Below are positions 23,264 through 36,709 of a stretch of DNA of 64,000 bases, piece by piece; position 1 is the first letter of the stretch; each line of letters begins with the position of its first letter. The notes under the pieces were generated by a model. That model saw only the letters and a list, made by a program, of their open reading frames with translations. It was not told where the DNA came from and did no database searches. The DNA comes from Linanthus parryae (lineage: Eukaryota > Streptophyta > Magnoliopsida > Ericales > Polemoniaceae). A program made the translations under genes and the position numbers. The stretch is from NCBI GenBank assembly GCA_023055425.1, contig JALGPY010000003.1:73693491-73757490 (forward strand), read 5' to 3'.

Positions 23264-25508
23264 CAAGACCTTGAAAATTTTTCCGATCTTCACACTTTGT
23301 TTTAAAACCACACTTTTGGCAAAAAAAAATCCATACTCTATTCAACCTCGCCTTCCAGGGTATCGATCCTGTATTACTTTCCTACATACTGTCTTTCAGT
23401 GAATGTGGTTTCAAAACAATTAACTAGCATGATTTTTTTCCAGATAGTTGACAAGTTTTTCGATGGTTTATCAATTTTATTTGTCTGCTTTACACTTTTA
23501 TATTTTATTTTGTCACGTCAGTTTATCACTCCCGATCACATTCATTGCTTCACTCGTTGTATTACTTAGTTCAGGCTTGCTCTTTGCTGTCAAAGTAGTC
23601 AAACTTGTCTTTATGGAAAAATTACTCTCCATTTATATCCAACAACCTGCAACCAACTACGCCTTCACTTTTTCTACTTATACACCCACCCACTCTTGCA
23701 CAATTGAGTCTGCCATTTACACCTCATCTCCATCATCTTCTCCTCCTCAAAATATTCGCAACTTCTCATTATCATATCACATACCTCCTTCAACTCCTCA
23801 TCCTGCCAATTTTGTCGTATCACTGAGTCTCGACCAATGTATTGTAACTGTGGAAGGATACGAGTGATGAAGAGGTAATCCTCACACAAAGAACTCATGT
23901 AGAGATTTCTTCGGGTACCCACTACCTCAGGGGTCTCAATGCGGCTACTTCGTATGGGCCGATGAAGAACCTCCATGCTTTTTCGAGGAAACAATGCAAC
24001 GATGGTCTACAATTATTTCAACAACTAGGCAAATGCAATCTGAAAATGAGGAAATGGTAAAGAGTCAAAAGATAGCACACAAATGTATCACCGTTCTTGC
24101 ATTCGCGTTACTTTTCGCAATTCTTGTTATTCTTTTTAGGTGAAACAACCGTCACAAGGTGTGCTTATTCCATTACTTATGTATCACAAGTTCTTTATCT
24201 TTTTTTAAGCTTCGGTGGTTGCAAATGTGCTGTAATAGCTTAGTTGTTGTGAATTATTTACGTTTCTATTTATTTCCATTTCGTCCATTTCACTTTAGTA
24301 TTGTCCATTTTTTATTATTTTTATCTTTAGCTTTATTTAAAACTTTACAATTTTATCAATTTATTTACATTTCTATCCGAGTTACTGATGGCAGCGTCCT
24401 AGGGCCCACTTTTTTTCTTTTTGTTGGTAAAACCGTATTTACTAGCTAAAACCGGCTGAGCGGGTTTCTTTTAGTAGGGCCAGGACGTACCATAGCAAGT
24501 CCCAATAAAGCATTCTAAAAACATCTCAAATTGGCCACTAATAATATTTTTTTGATAATACAACTAGTACTGCAAAAGAGACCACCTCACAAACTAGGTG
24601 GCAGTTGAAACAAAACGACAGCTGGGGCCTTGGGAAGAGCATTCCTCTTCTTCTTCAATCTTCAATGTGCTTATTTGTTCAATTCTCTTGGAATCCATTT
24701 CCATGTGATCTTCTCAAGGCTGTTCGTCTTCTCCCTTATCCTTTCCACTGTGTCTCTAACCACCATTTTGTCTTCAATCTGACCGTGGGCTTCAAAGGGC
24801 GATCGATTGAATGAGAGTTTCTGCATCTCCTTCCACGATTAGCTTCTTGATGTTTCCAGTTCTAGATTTATGCCTCTTTCGAGAGCCATAAATTTGATCT
24901 CCTTTTCTCGGTTCCCCCATTTTAGATTCGCAGCCACCGCCCTTTGCATGACTTCGTGATGATTCCATATGACAGCTCCGGCGCCGGCCTTCCGGTGGAT
25001 GTAAGTCTAGGTTCCTTCGAAGCGAAGAGTTGATAGTTCCATCGACTGGGGTTCTCCTCGACTTCGACTGAGATGTCGGATTGGGCTGATTGAGTCGAAA
25101 CTCCATGTCCGGCGATGTTAGCTTCTCTCAGGTGACTCTCGGCTTTAATTAGTAGTTGATTGGTTGTGTTGGATGAATTGTTGAACACCTTGTTGTTTCA
25201 ATTGTCCCATAACACCCAGCTGCCAATTATGAACCTACATCTATATTCATTGTTTAAGCATTCAAAAATATTGAAGACCCAGTTTTCTCTTGTACTTGGC
25301 GCTCTGATTTTGTCCTTAGTTTGCTGGGTAAACATCATTTCCAAAAGCCCTTTGCTATGTCACACTCCAGTTAAGGTGCTTTCTGGGTTAACAAAGAGAG
25401 GACATTATGTGTTAATTTCTAATCCTCTGCACTGAATATTGGTTCGAGAAGGTACTATGTTTCTGTATAATTTCCACGCAAAGAATGTTGGGTTTGTCTC
25501 GAATTCCG
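23264..25508. repeat. Array unit 4 (2245 bp)
   Basis: First member of the youngest subgroup: it shares CATTCGCG (about 24100) and AACAAAGAGAGG (about 25391) with units 5 and 6 only. The LTR stub is at 25486-25514. Confidence 0.95.
23774..24143 (+). pseudogene. GRF zinc-finger pseudogene (unit 4)
   Basis: Start codon ATA; the silent TTT-to-TTC change in the membrane span marks the unit 4-6 subgroup. Confidence 0.7.
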
Positions 25509-27753
25509 CAAGACCTTGAAAATTTTTCCGATCTTCACACTTTGTTTTAAAACCACACTTTTGGCAAAAAAAAATCCATACTCTATTCAACCTCGCCTTC
25601 CAGGGTATCGATCCTGTATTACTTTCCTACATACTGTCTTTCAGTGAATGTGGTTTCAAAACAATTAACTAGCATGATTTTTTTCCAGATAGTTGACAAG
25701 TTTTTCGATGGTTTATCAATTTTATTTGTCTGCTTTACACTTTTATATTTTATTTTGTCACGTCAGTTTATCACTCCCGATCACATTCATTGCTTCACTC
25801 GTTGTATTACTTAGTTCAGGCTTGCTCTTTGCTGTCAAAGTAGTCAAACTTGTCTTTATGGAAAAATTACTCTCCATTTATATCCAACAACCTGCAACCA
25901 ACTACGCCTTCACTTTTTCTACTTATACACCCACCCACTCTTGCACAATTGAGTCTGCCATTTACACCTCATCTCCATCATCTTCTCCTCCTCAAAATAT
26001 TCGCAACTTCTCATTATCATATCACATACCTCCTTCAACTCCTCATCCTGCCAATTTTGTCGTATCACTGAGTCTCGACCAATGTATTGTAACTGTGGAA
26101 GGATACGAGTGATGAAGAGGTAATCCTCACACAAAGAACTCATGTAGAGATTTCTTCGGGTACCCACTACCTCAGGGGTCTCAATGCGGCTACTTCGTAT
26201 GGGCCGATGAAGAACCTCCATGCTTTTTCGAGGAAACAATGCAACGATGGTCTACAATTATTTCAACAACTAGGCAAATGCAATCTGAAAATGAGGAAAT
26301 GGTAAAGAGTCAAAAGATAGCACACAAATGTATCACCGTTCTTGCATTCGCGTTACTTTTCGCAATTCTTGTTATTCTTTTTAGGTGAAACAACCGTCAC
26401 AAGGTGTGCTTATTCCATTACTTATGTATCACAAGTTCTTTATCTTTTTTTAAGCTTCGGTGGTTGCAAATGTGCTGTAATAGCTTAGTTGTTGTGAATT
26501 ATTTACGTTTCTATTTATTTCCATTTCGTCCATTTCACTTTAGTATTGTCCATTTTTTATTATTTTTATCTTTAGCTTTATTTAAAACTTTACAATTTTA
26601 TCAATTTATTTACATTTCTATCCGAGTTACTGATGGCAGCGTCCTAGGGCCCACTTTTTTTCTTTTTGTTGGTAAAACCGTATTTACTAGCTAAAACCGG
26701 CTGAGCGGGTTTCTTTTAGTAGGGCCAGGACGTACCATAGCAAGTCCCAATAAAGCATTCTAAAAACATCTCAAATTGGCCACTAATAATATTTTTTTGA
26801 TAATACAACTAGTACTGCAAAAGAGACCACCTCACAAACTAGGTGGCAGTTGAAACAAAACGACAGCTGGGGCCTTGGGAAGAGCATTCCTCTTCTTCTT
26901 CAATCTTCAATGTGCTTATTTGTTCAATTCTCTTGGAATCCATTTCCATGTGATCTTCTCAAGGCTGTTCGTCTTCTCCCTTATCCTTTCCACTGTGTCT
27001 CTAACCACCATTTTGTCTTCAATCTGACCGTGGGCTTCAAAGGGCGATCGATTGAATGAGAGTTTCTGCATCTCCTTCCACGATTAGCTTCTTGATGTTT
27101 CCAGTTCTAGATTTATGCCTCTTTCGAGAGCCATAAATTTGATCTCCTTTTCTCGGTTCCCCCATTTTAGATTCGCAGCCACCGCCCTTTGCATGACTTC
27201 GTGATGATTCCATATGACAGCTCCGGCGCCGGCCTTCCGGTGGATGTAAGTCTAGGTTCCTTCGAAGCGAAGAGTTGATAGTTCCATCGACTGGGGTTCT
27301 CCTCGACTTCGACTGAGATGTCGGATTGGGCTGATTGAGTCGAAACTCCATGTCCGGCGATGTTAGCTTCTCTCAGGTGACTCTCGGCTTTAATTAGTAG
27401 TTGATTGGTTGTGTTGGATGAATTGTTGAACACCTTGTTGTTTCAATTGTCCCATAACACCCAGCTGCCAATTATGAACCTACATCTATATTCATTGTTT
27501 AAGCATTCAAAAATATTGAAGACCCAGTTTTCTCTTGTACTTGGCGCTCTGATTTTGTCCTTAGTTTGCTGGGTAAACATCATTTCCAAAAGCCCTTTGC
27601 TATGTCACACTCCAGTTAAGGTGCTTTCTGGGTTAACAAAGAGAGGACATTATGTGTTAATTTCTAATCCTCTGCACTGAATATTGGTTCGAGAAGGTAC
27701 TATGTTTCTGTATAATTTCCACGCAAAGAATGTTGGGTTTGTCTCGAATTCCG
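25509..27753. repeat. Array unit 5 (2245 bp)
   Basis: Carries both subgroup markers of units 4-6; I saw no difference from unit 6 by eye. The LTR stub is at 27731-27759. Confidence 0.95.
26019..26388 (+). pseudogene. GRF zinc-finger pseudogene (unit 5)
   Basis: Start codon ATA; unit 4-6 subgroup marker present. Confidence 0.7.
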
Positions 27754-29998
27754 CAAGACCTTGAAAATTTTTCCGATCTTCACACTTTGTTTTAAAACCA
27801 CACTTTTGGCAAAAAAAAATCCATACTCTATTCAACCTCGCCTTCCAGGGTATCGATCCTGTATTACTTTCCTACATACTGTCTTTCAGTGAATGTGGTT
27901 TCAAAACAATTAACTAGCATGATTTTTTTCCAGATAGTTGACAAGTTTTTCGATGGTTTATCAATTTTATTTGTCTGCTTTACACTTTTATATTTTATTT
28001 TGTCACGTCAGTTTATCACTCCCGATCACATTCATTGCTTCACTCGTTGTATTACTTAGTTCAGGCTTGCTCTTTGCTGTCAAAGTAGTCAAACTTGTCT
28101 TTATGGAAAAATTACTCTCCATTTATATCCAACAACCTGCAACCAACTACGCCTTCACTTTTTCTACTTATACACCCACCCACTCTTGCACAATTGAGTC
28201 TGCCATTTACACCTCATCTCCATCATCTTCTCCTCCTCAAAATATTCGCAACTTCTCATTATCATATCACATACCTCCTTCAACTCCTCATCCTGCCAAT
28301 TTTGTCGTATCACTGAGTCTCGACCAATGTATTGTAACTGTGGAAGGATACGAGTGATGAAGAGGTAATCCTCACACAAAGAACTCATGTAGAGATTTCT
28401 TCGGGTACCCACTACCTCAGGGGTCTCAATGCGGCTACTTCGTATGGGCCGATGAAGAACCTCCATGCTTTTTCGAGGAAACAATGCAACGATGGTCTAC
28501 AATTATTTCAACAACTAGGCAAATGCAATCTGAAAATGAGGAAATGGTAAAGAGTCAAAAGATAGCACACAAATGTATCACCGTTCTTGCATTCGCGTTA
28601 CTTTTCGCAATTCTTGTTATTCTTTTTAGGTGAAACAACCGTCACAAGGTGTGCTTATTCCATTACTTATGTATCACAAGTTCTTTATCTTTTTTTAAGC
28701 TTCGGTGGTTGCAAATGTGCTGTAATAGCTTAGTTGTTGTGAATTATTTACGTTTCTATTTATTTCCATTTCGTCCATTTCACTTTAGTATTGTCCATTT
28801 TTTATTATTTTTATCTTTAGCTTTATTTAAAACTTTACAATTTTATCAATTTATTTACATTTCTATCCGAGTTACTGATGGCAGCGTCCTAGGGCCCACT
28901 TTTTTTCTTTTTGTTGGTAAAACCGTATTTACTAGCTAAAACCGGCTGAGCGGGTTTCTTTTAGTAGGGCCAGGACGTACCATAGCAAGTCCCAATAAAG
29001 CATTCTAAAAACATCTCAAATTGGCCACTAATAATATTTTTTTGATAATACAACTAGTACTGCAAAAGAGACCACCTCACAAACTAGGTGGCAGTTGAAA
29101 CAAAACGACAGCTGGGGCCTTGGGAAGAGCATTCCTCTTCTTCTTCAATCTTCAATGTGCTTATTTGTTCAATTCTCTTGGAATCCATTTCCATGTGATC
29201 TTCTCAAGGCTGTTCGTCTTCTCCCTTATCCTTTCCACTGTGTCTCTAACCACCATTTTGTCTTCAATCTGACCGTGGGCTTCAAAGGGCGATCGATTGA
29301 ATGAGAGTTTCTGCATCTCCTTCCACGATTAGCTTCTTGATGTTTCCAGTTCTAGATTTATGCCTCTTTCGAGAGCCATAAATTTGATCTCCTTTTCTCG
29401 GTTCCCCCATTTTAGATTCGCAGCCACCGCCCTTTGCATGACTTCGTGATGATTCCATATGACAGCTCCGGCGCCGGCCTTCCGGTGGATGTAAGTCTAG
29501 GTTCCTTCGAAGCGAAGAGTTGATAGTTCCATCGACTGGGGTTCTCCTCGACTTCGACTGAGATGTCGGATTGGGCTGATTGAGTCGAAACTCCATGTCC
29601 GGCGATGTTAGCTTCTCTCAGGTGACTCTCGGCTTTAATTAGTAGTTGATTGGTTGTGTTGGATGAATTGTTGAACACCTTGTTGTTTCAATTGTCCCAT
29701 AACACCCAGCTGCCAATTATGAACCTACATCTATATTCATTGTTTAAGCATTCAAAAATATTGAAGACCCAGTTTTCTCTTGTACTTGGCGCTCTGATTT
29801 TGTCCTTAGTTTGCTGGGTAAACATCATTTCCAAAAGCCCTTTGCTATGTCACACTCCAGTTAAGGTGCTTTCTGGGTTAACAAAGAGAGGACATTATGT
29901 GTTAATTTCTAATCCTCTGCACTGAATATTGGTTCGAGAAGGTACTATGTTTCTGTATAATTTCCACGCAAAGAATGTTGGGTTTGTCTCGAATTCCG
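27754..29998. repeat. Array unit 6 (2245 bp)
   Basis: Carries both subgroup markers of units 4-6. The LTR stub is at 29976-30004. Confidence 0.95.
28264..28633 (+). pseudogene. GRF zinc-finger pseudogene (unit 6)
   Basis: Start codon ATA; unit 4-6 subgroup marker present. Confidence 0.7.
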
Positions 29999-32244
29999 CA
30001 AGACCTTGAAAATTTTTCCGATCTTCACACTTTGTTTTAAAACCACACTTTTGGCAAAAAAAAATCCATACTCTATTCAACCTCGCCTTCCAGGGTATCG
30101 ATCCTGTATTACTTTCCTACATACTGTCTTTCAGTGAATGTGGTTTCAAAACAATTAACTAGCATGATTTTTTTCCAGATAGTTGACAAGTTTTTCGATG
30201 GTTTATCAATTTTATTTGTCTGCTTTACACTTTTATATTTTATTTTGTCACGTCAGTTTATCACTCTCGATCACATTCATTGCTTCACTCGTTGTATTAC
30301 TTAGTTCAGGCTTGCTCTTTGCTGTCAAAGTAGTCAAACTTGTCTTTATGGAAAAATTACTCTCCATTTATATCCAACAACCTGCAACCAACTACGCCTT
30401 CACTTTTTCTACTTATACACCCACCCACTCTTGCACAATTGAGTCTGCCATTTACACCTCATCTCCATCATCTTCTCCTCCTCAAAATATTCTCAACTTC
30501 TCATTATCATATCACATACCTCCTTCAACTCCTCATCCTGCCAATTTTATCGTATCACTGAGTCTCGACCAATGTATTGTAACTGTGGAAGGATACGAGT
30601 GATGAAGAGGTAATCCTCACACAAAGAACTCATGTAGAGATTTCTTCGGGTACCCACTACCTCAGGGGTCTCAATGCGGCTACTTCGTATGGGCCGATGA
30701 AGAACCTCCATGCTTTTTCGAGGAAACAATGCAACGATGGTCTACAATTATTTCAACAACTAGGCAAATGCAATCTGAAAATGAGGAAATGGTAAAGAGT
30801 CAAAAGATAGCACACAAATGTATCACCGTTCTTGCATTTGCGTTACTTTTCGCAATTCTTGTTATTCTTTTTAGGTGAAACAACCGTCAAGAGGTGTGCT
30901 TATTCCATTACTTATGTATCACAAGTTCTTTATCTTTTTTTAAGCTTCGGTGCTTGCAAATGTGCTGTAATAGCTTAGTTGTTGAGAATTGTTTACGTTT
31001 CTATTTATTTCAATTTCGTCCATTTCACTTTAGTATTGTCCATTTTTTTATTATTTTTATCTTTAGCTTTATTTAAAACTTTACAATTTTATCAATTTAT
31101 TTACATTTCTATCCGAGTTACTCATGGCAGCGTCCTAGGGCCCACTTTTTTTCTTTTTGTTGGTAAAACCGTATTTACCAGCTAAAACCGGCTGAGCGGG
31201 TTTCTTTTAGTAGGGCCAGGATGTACCATAGCATGTCCCAATAAAGCATTCTAAAAGCATCTCAAATTGGCCAGTAATAATATTTTTTTGATAATACAAC
31301 TAGTACTGCAAAAGAGACCACCTCACAAACTAGGTGGCAGTTGAAACAAAAGGACAGCTGGGGCCTTGGGAAGACCATTCCTCTTCTTCTTCAATCTTCA
31401 ATGTGCTTATGTGTTCAATTCTCTTGGAATCCATTTCCATGTGATCTTCTCAAGGCTGTTCGTCTTCTCCCTTATCCTTTCCACTGTGTCTCTAACCATC
31501 ATTTTGTCTTCAATCTGACTGTGGGCTTCAAAGGGCGATCTATTGAATGAGAGTTTCTGCATCTCCTTCCACGATTAGCTTCTTGATGTTTCCAGTTCTA
31601 GATTTATGCCTCTTTCGAGAGCCATAAATTTGATCTCCTTTGCTCGGTTCCCCCATTTCAGATTCGCAGCCACCGCCCTTTGCATGACTCCGTGATGATT
31701 CCATATGACAGCTCCGGCGCCGGCCTTCCGGTGGATGTAAGTCTAGGTTCCTTCGAAGCGAAGAGTTGATAGTTCCATCGACTGGGGTTCTCCTCGACTT
31801 CGACTGAGATGTCGGATTGGGCTGATTGAGTCGAAACTCCATGTCCGGCGATGTTAGCTTCTCTCAGGTGACTCTCGGCTTTAATTAGTAGTTGATTGGT
31901 TGTGTTGGATGAATTGTTGAACACCTTGTTGTTTCAATTGTCCCATAACACCCAGCTGCCAATTATGAACCTACATCTATATTCATTGTTTAAGCATTCA
32001 AAAATATTGAAGACCCAGTTTTCTCTTGTACTTGGCGCTCTGATTTTGTCCTTAGTTTGCTGGGTAAACATCATTTCCAAAAGCCCTTTGCTATGTCATA
32101 CTCCAGTAAAGGTGCTTTATGGGTTAACACAGAGAGGACATTATGTGTTAATTTCTAAGCCTCTGCGCTGAATATTGGTTCGAGAAGGTACTATGTTTCT
32201 GTAAAATTTCCACGCAAAGAATGTTGGGTTTGTCTCGAATTCCG
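29999..32244. repeat. Array unit 7 (2246 bp), chimeric
   Basis: The left part is central type (CTTGAAAATTTTTCC, ATA at the GRF start). From about 30890 onward it carries edge-type variants (GGTGCTTGCAAATG, TTGAGAATTGTTT, GGACAGCTGG) shared with units 8 and 9. Private change: CCGTCAAGAGG at about 30885. The LTR stub is at 32222-32250. Confidence 0.93.
30509..30878 (+). pseudogene. GRF zinc-finger pseudogene (unit 7)
   Basis: Start codon ATA, but without the unit 4-6 marker; a private G-to-A change turns TTTGTCGTA into TTTATCGTA. Confidence 0.7.
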
Positions 32245-34489
32245 CAAGACCTTGAAATACTTTCCGATCTTCACACTTTTTCTTAAAACCACACTTTTGG
32301 CAAAATAAAAATCCATACTCTATTCAACCTCGCCTTCCAGAGTATCGATCCTGTATTACTTTCCTACATACTGTCTTTCAGTGAATGTGGTTTCAAAATA
32401 ATTAACTAGCATGGTTTTTTTCCAGAGAGTTGACAAGTTTTTCGATGGTTTATCAATTTTATTTGTCTGCTTTATACTTTTATATTTTATTTTGTCACGT
32501 CAGTTTATCACTCCCGATCACATTCATTGCTTCACTCGTTGTATTACTTAGTTCAGGCTTGCTCTTTGGTGTCAAAGTAGTCAAACTTGTCATTATGGAA
32601 AAATTACTCTCCATTTATATCCAACAACCTGCAACCAACTACGCCTTCATTTTTTCTACTTATACACCCACCCACTCTTGCACAATTGAGTCTTCCATTT
32701 ACACCTCATTTCCATCATCTTCTCCTCCTCAAAATATTCTCAACCTCTCATTATCATGTCACATACCTCCTTCAACTCCTCATCCGGCCAATTTTGTCGT
32801 AACACTGAGTCTCGACCAATGTATTGTAACTGTGGAAGGATACGAGTGATGAAGAGGTAATCCTCACACAAAGAACCCAGGTAGAGATTTCTTCGGGTAA
32901 CAACTACCTCAGGGGTCTCAATGCGGCTACTTCGTATGGGCCGATGAAGAACCTCCATGATTTTTCGAGGAAACAATGCAATGATGGTCTACAATTATTT
33001 CAACAACTAGGCAAATGCAATCTGAAAATGAGGAAATGGTAAAGAGTCAAAAGATAGCACACAAATGTATCACCGTTCTTGCATTTGCGCTACTTTTCGC
33101 AATTCTAGTTATTCTTTTTAGGTGAAACAACCGTCACAAGGTGTGCTTATTCCATTACTTATGCATCACAAGTTCTTTATCTTTTTTTAAGCCTCGGTGC
33201 TTGCAAATGTGCTGTAATAGCTTAGTTGTTGAGAATTGTTTAAGTTTCTATTTATTTCAATTTCGTCCATTTCACTTTAGTATTGTCCTTTTTTTATTAT
33301 TTTTATCTTTATCTTTATTTAAAACTTTTTAATTTTATCAATTAATTTACATTTCTATCCGAGTTACTGATGGCAGCGTCCTAGGGCCCACTTTTTTTCT
33401 TTTTGTTGGTAAAACCGTAATTACCAGCTAAAACCGGCTGAGCGGGTTTCTTTTAGTAGGGCATGGACGTACCATAGCATGTCCCAATAAAGCATTCTAA
33501 AAACATCTCAAATTGGCCACTAATAATATTTTTTCGATAATACAACTAGTACTGCAAAAGAGACAACCTCACAAACTAGGTGGCAGTTGAAACAAAAAGA
33601 CAGCTGGGGCCTTGAGAAGACCATTCCTCTTCTTCTTCAATCTTCAATGTGCTTATGTGTTCAATTCTCTTGGAACCCATTTCCATGTGATCTTCTCAAG
33701 GCTGTTTGTCTTCTCCCTTATCCTTTCCACTGTGTCTCTAACCACCATTTTGTCTTCAATCTGACTGTGAGCTTCAAGGGCGATCTATTGAATGAGGGTT
33801 TCTGCATCTCCTTCCACGATTATCTTCTTGATGTTTCCAGTTCTAGATTTATGCCTCTTTCGAGAGCCATAAATTTGATCTCCTTTGCTCGGTTCCCCCA
33901 TTTCAGATTCGCAGCCACCGCCCTTTGCATGACTCCATGATGATTCCATATGACAGCTCCGGCGCCGGCCTTCCGGTGGATGTAAGTCTAGGTTCCATCG
34001 AAGCGAAGAGTTGATAGTTCCATCGACTGGGGTTCTCCTCGACTTCGACTGAGATGTCGGATTGAGCTGATTGAGTCGAAACTCCATGTCCGGCGATGTT
34101 AGCTTCTCTCAGGTGACTCTCGGCTTTAATTAGTAGTTGATTGGTTGTGTTGGATGAATTGTTGAACACCTTGTTGTTTCAATTGTCCCGCAACACCCAG
34201 CTGCCAATTATGAACCTACATCTATATTCATTGTTTAAGCATTCAAAAACATTGAAGACCCAGTTTTCTCTTGTAGTTGGCGCTCTGATTTTGTCCTTAG
34301 TTTGCTGGGTAAACATCATTTCCAAAAGCCCTTTGCTATGTCACACTCCAGTAAAGGTGCTTTCTGGGTTAACACAGAGAGGACATTATGTGTTAATTTC
34401 TAATCCTCTGCGCTGAATATTGGTTCGAGAAGGTACTATGTTTCTGTAAAATTTCCACGCAAAGAATGTTGGGTTTGTCTCGAATTCCG
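32245..34489. repeat. Array unit 8 (2245 bp)
   Basis: Edge type. Many private changes include GGGTAACAAC at about 32897, CCTCGGTGC at about 33192 and TTCCATCGAAG at about 33992. The LTR stub is at 34467-34495. Confidence 0.94.
32756..33125 (+). pseudogene. GRF zinc-finger pseudogene (unit 8)
   Basis: ATG retained; GGGTAACAAC replaces the FFGYP codons. Confidence 0.7.
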
Positions 34490-35000
34490 CAAGACCTTGA
34501 AATACTTTCCGATCTTCACACTTTGTTTTAAAACCACACTTTTGGCAAAAATAAAATCCATACTCTATTCAACCTCGCCTTCCAGAGTATCGATCCTGTA
34601 TTACTTTCCTACATACTGTCTTTCAGTGAATGTGGTTTCAAAACAATTAACTAGCATGATTTTTTTCGAGAGAGTTGACAAGTTTTTCGATGGTTTATCA
34701 ATTTTATTTGTCTGCTTTACACTTTTATCTTTTATTTTGTCACGTCAGTTTATCACTCCCGATCACATTCATTGCTTCACTCGTTTTATTACTTAGTTCA
34801 GGCTTGCTCTTTGGTGTCAAAGTAGTCAAACTTGTCATTATGGAAAAATTACTCTCCATTTATATTCAACAACCTGCAACATACTACGCCTTCACTTTTT
34901 CTACTTATACACCCACCCACTCTTGCACAATTGAGTCTGCCATTTACACCTCATCTCCATCATCTTCTCCTCCTCAAAATATTCTCAACTTCTCATTATC

Positions 35001-35367
35001 ATGTCACATACCTCCTTCAACTCCTCATCCTGCCAATTTTGTCGTAACACTGAGTCTCGACCAATGTATTGTAACTGTGGAAGGATACGAGTGATGAAGA
35101 GGTAATCCTCACACAAAGAACCCAGGTAGAGATTTCTTCGGGTACCCACTACCTCAGGGGTCTCAATGCGGCTACTTCGTATGGGCCGATGAAGAACCTC
35201 CATGCTTTTTTGAGGAAACAATGCAACGATGGTCTACAATTATTTCAACAACTAGGCAAATGCAATCTGAAAATGAGGAAATGGTAAAGAGTCAAAAGAT
35301 AGCACACAAATGTATCACCGTTCTTGCATTTGCGTTTTTCGCAATTCTTGTTATTCTTTTTAGGTGA
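35001..35367 (+). pseudogene. GRF zinc-finger pseudogene (unit 9)
   Basis: ATG retained; one codon is deleted in the membrane span (367 bp instead of 370). Confidence 0.7.
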
Positions 35368-35853
35368 AACAACCGTCACAAGGTGTGCTTATTCCATTAC
35401 TTATGTATCACAAGTTCTTTATCTTTTTTTAAGCTTCGGTGCTTGCAAATGTGCTGTAATAGCTTAGTTGTTGAGAATTGTTTACGTTTCTATTTATTTC
35501 AATTTCGTCCATTTCACTTTAGTATTGTTCATTTTTTATTATTTTTATCTTTAGCTTTATTTAAAACTATACAATTTTATCAATTTATTTACATTTCTAT
35601 CCGAGTTACTGATGGCAGCGTCCTAGGGCCCACTTTTTTTCTTTTTGTTGGTAAAACTATAATTACCAGCTAAAACCGGCTGAGCTGGTTTCTTTTAGTA
35701 GGGCCAGGATGTACCATATCATGTCCCAATAAAGCATTCTAAAAACATCTCAAATTGGCCCACTAATCATATTTTTTTGATAATACAACTAGTACTGCAA
35801 AAGAGACCACCTCACAAACTAGGTGGCAGTTGAAACAAAAGGACAGCTGGGGC

Positions 35854-36709
35854 CTTGGAAAGACCATTCCTCTTCTTCTTCAATCTTCAATGTGCTTATG
35901 TGTCCAATTCTCTTGGAATCAATTTCCATGTGATCTTCTCAAGGCTGTTTGTCTTCTCCCTTATCCTTTCCACTGTGTCTCTAACCACCATTTTGTCTTC
36001 AATCTAACTGTGGGCTTCAAGGGCGATCTATTGAATGAGAGTTTCTGCATCTCCTTCCACGATTAGCTTCTTGATTTTTCCAGTTCTAGATTTATGCCTC
36101 TTTCGAGAGCCATAAATTTGATCTCCTTTGCTCGGTTCCCCCATTTCAGATTCGCAGCCACCGCCCTTTGCATGACTCCGTGATGATTCCATATGACAGC
36201 TCCGGCGCCGGCCTTTCGGTGGATGTAAGTCGAGGTTCCATCGAAGCGAAGAGTTGATAGTTCCATCGACTGGGGTTCTCCTCGACTTCGACTGAGATGT
36301 CGGATTGGGCTGATTAAGTCGAAACTCCATATCCGGCGATGTTAGCTTCTCTCAGGTGACTCTCGGCTTTAATTAGTAGTTGATTGGTTGTGTTGGATGA
36401 ATTTTTGAACACCTTGTTGTTTCAATTGTCCCATAACACCCAGCTGCCAATTATGAACCTACATCTATATTCATTGTTTAAGCATTCAAAAATATTGAAG
36501 ACCCAGTTTTCTCTTGTACTTGGCGCTCTGATTTTGTCCTTAGTTTGCTGGGTAAACATCATTTCCAAAAGCCCTTTGCTATGTCACACTCCAGTAAAGG
36601 TGCTTTCTGGGTTAACAGAGAGAGGACATTATGTGTCAATTTCTAATCCTCTGCGCTGAATATTGGTTCGAGAAGGTACTATGTTTCTGTAAAAATTCCA
36701 CGCAAAGAA
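35854..36709 (-). pseudogene. LINE zf-RVT/RNase H end next to the copia insertion (unit 9)
   Basis: Here the RNase H segment has a 67-codon open frame (TSTYIHRKAGAGAVIWNHH to ALERGINLELE), the clearest reading of the domain in the array. The copia 5' LTR starts directly after AAGAA at 36709, cutting the zf-RVT domain at FFAWK. Confidence 0.82.
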
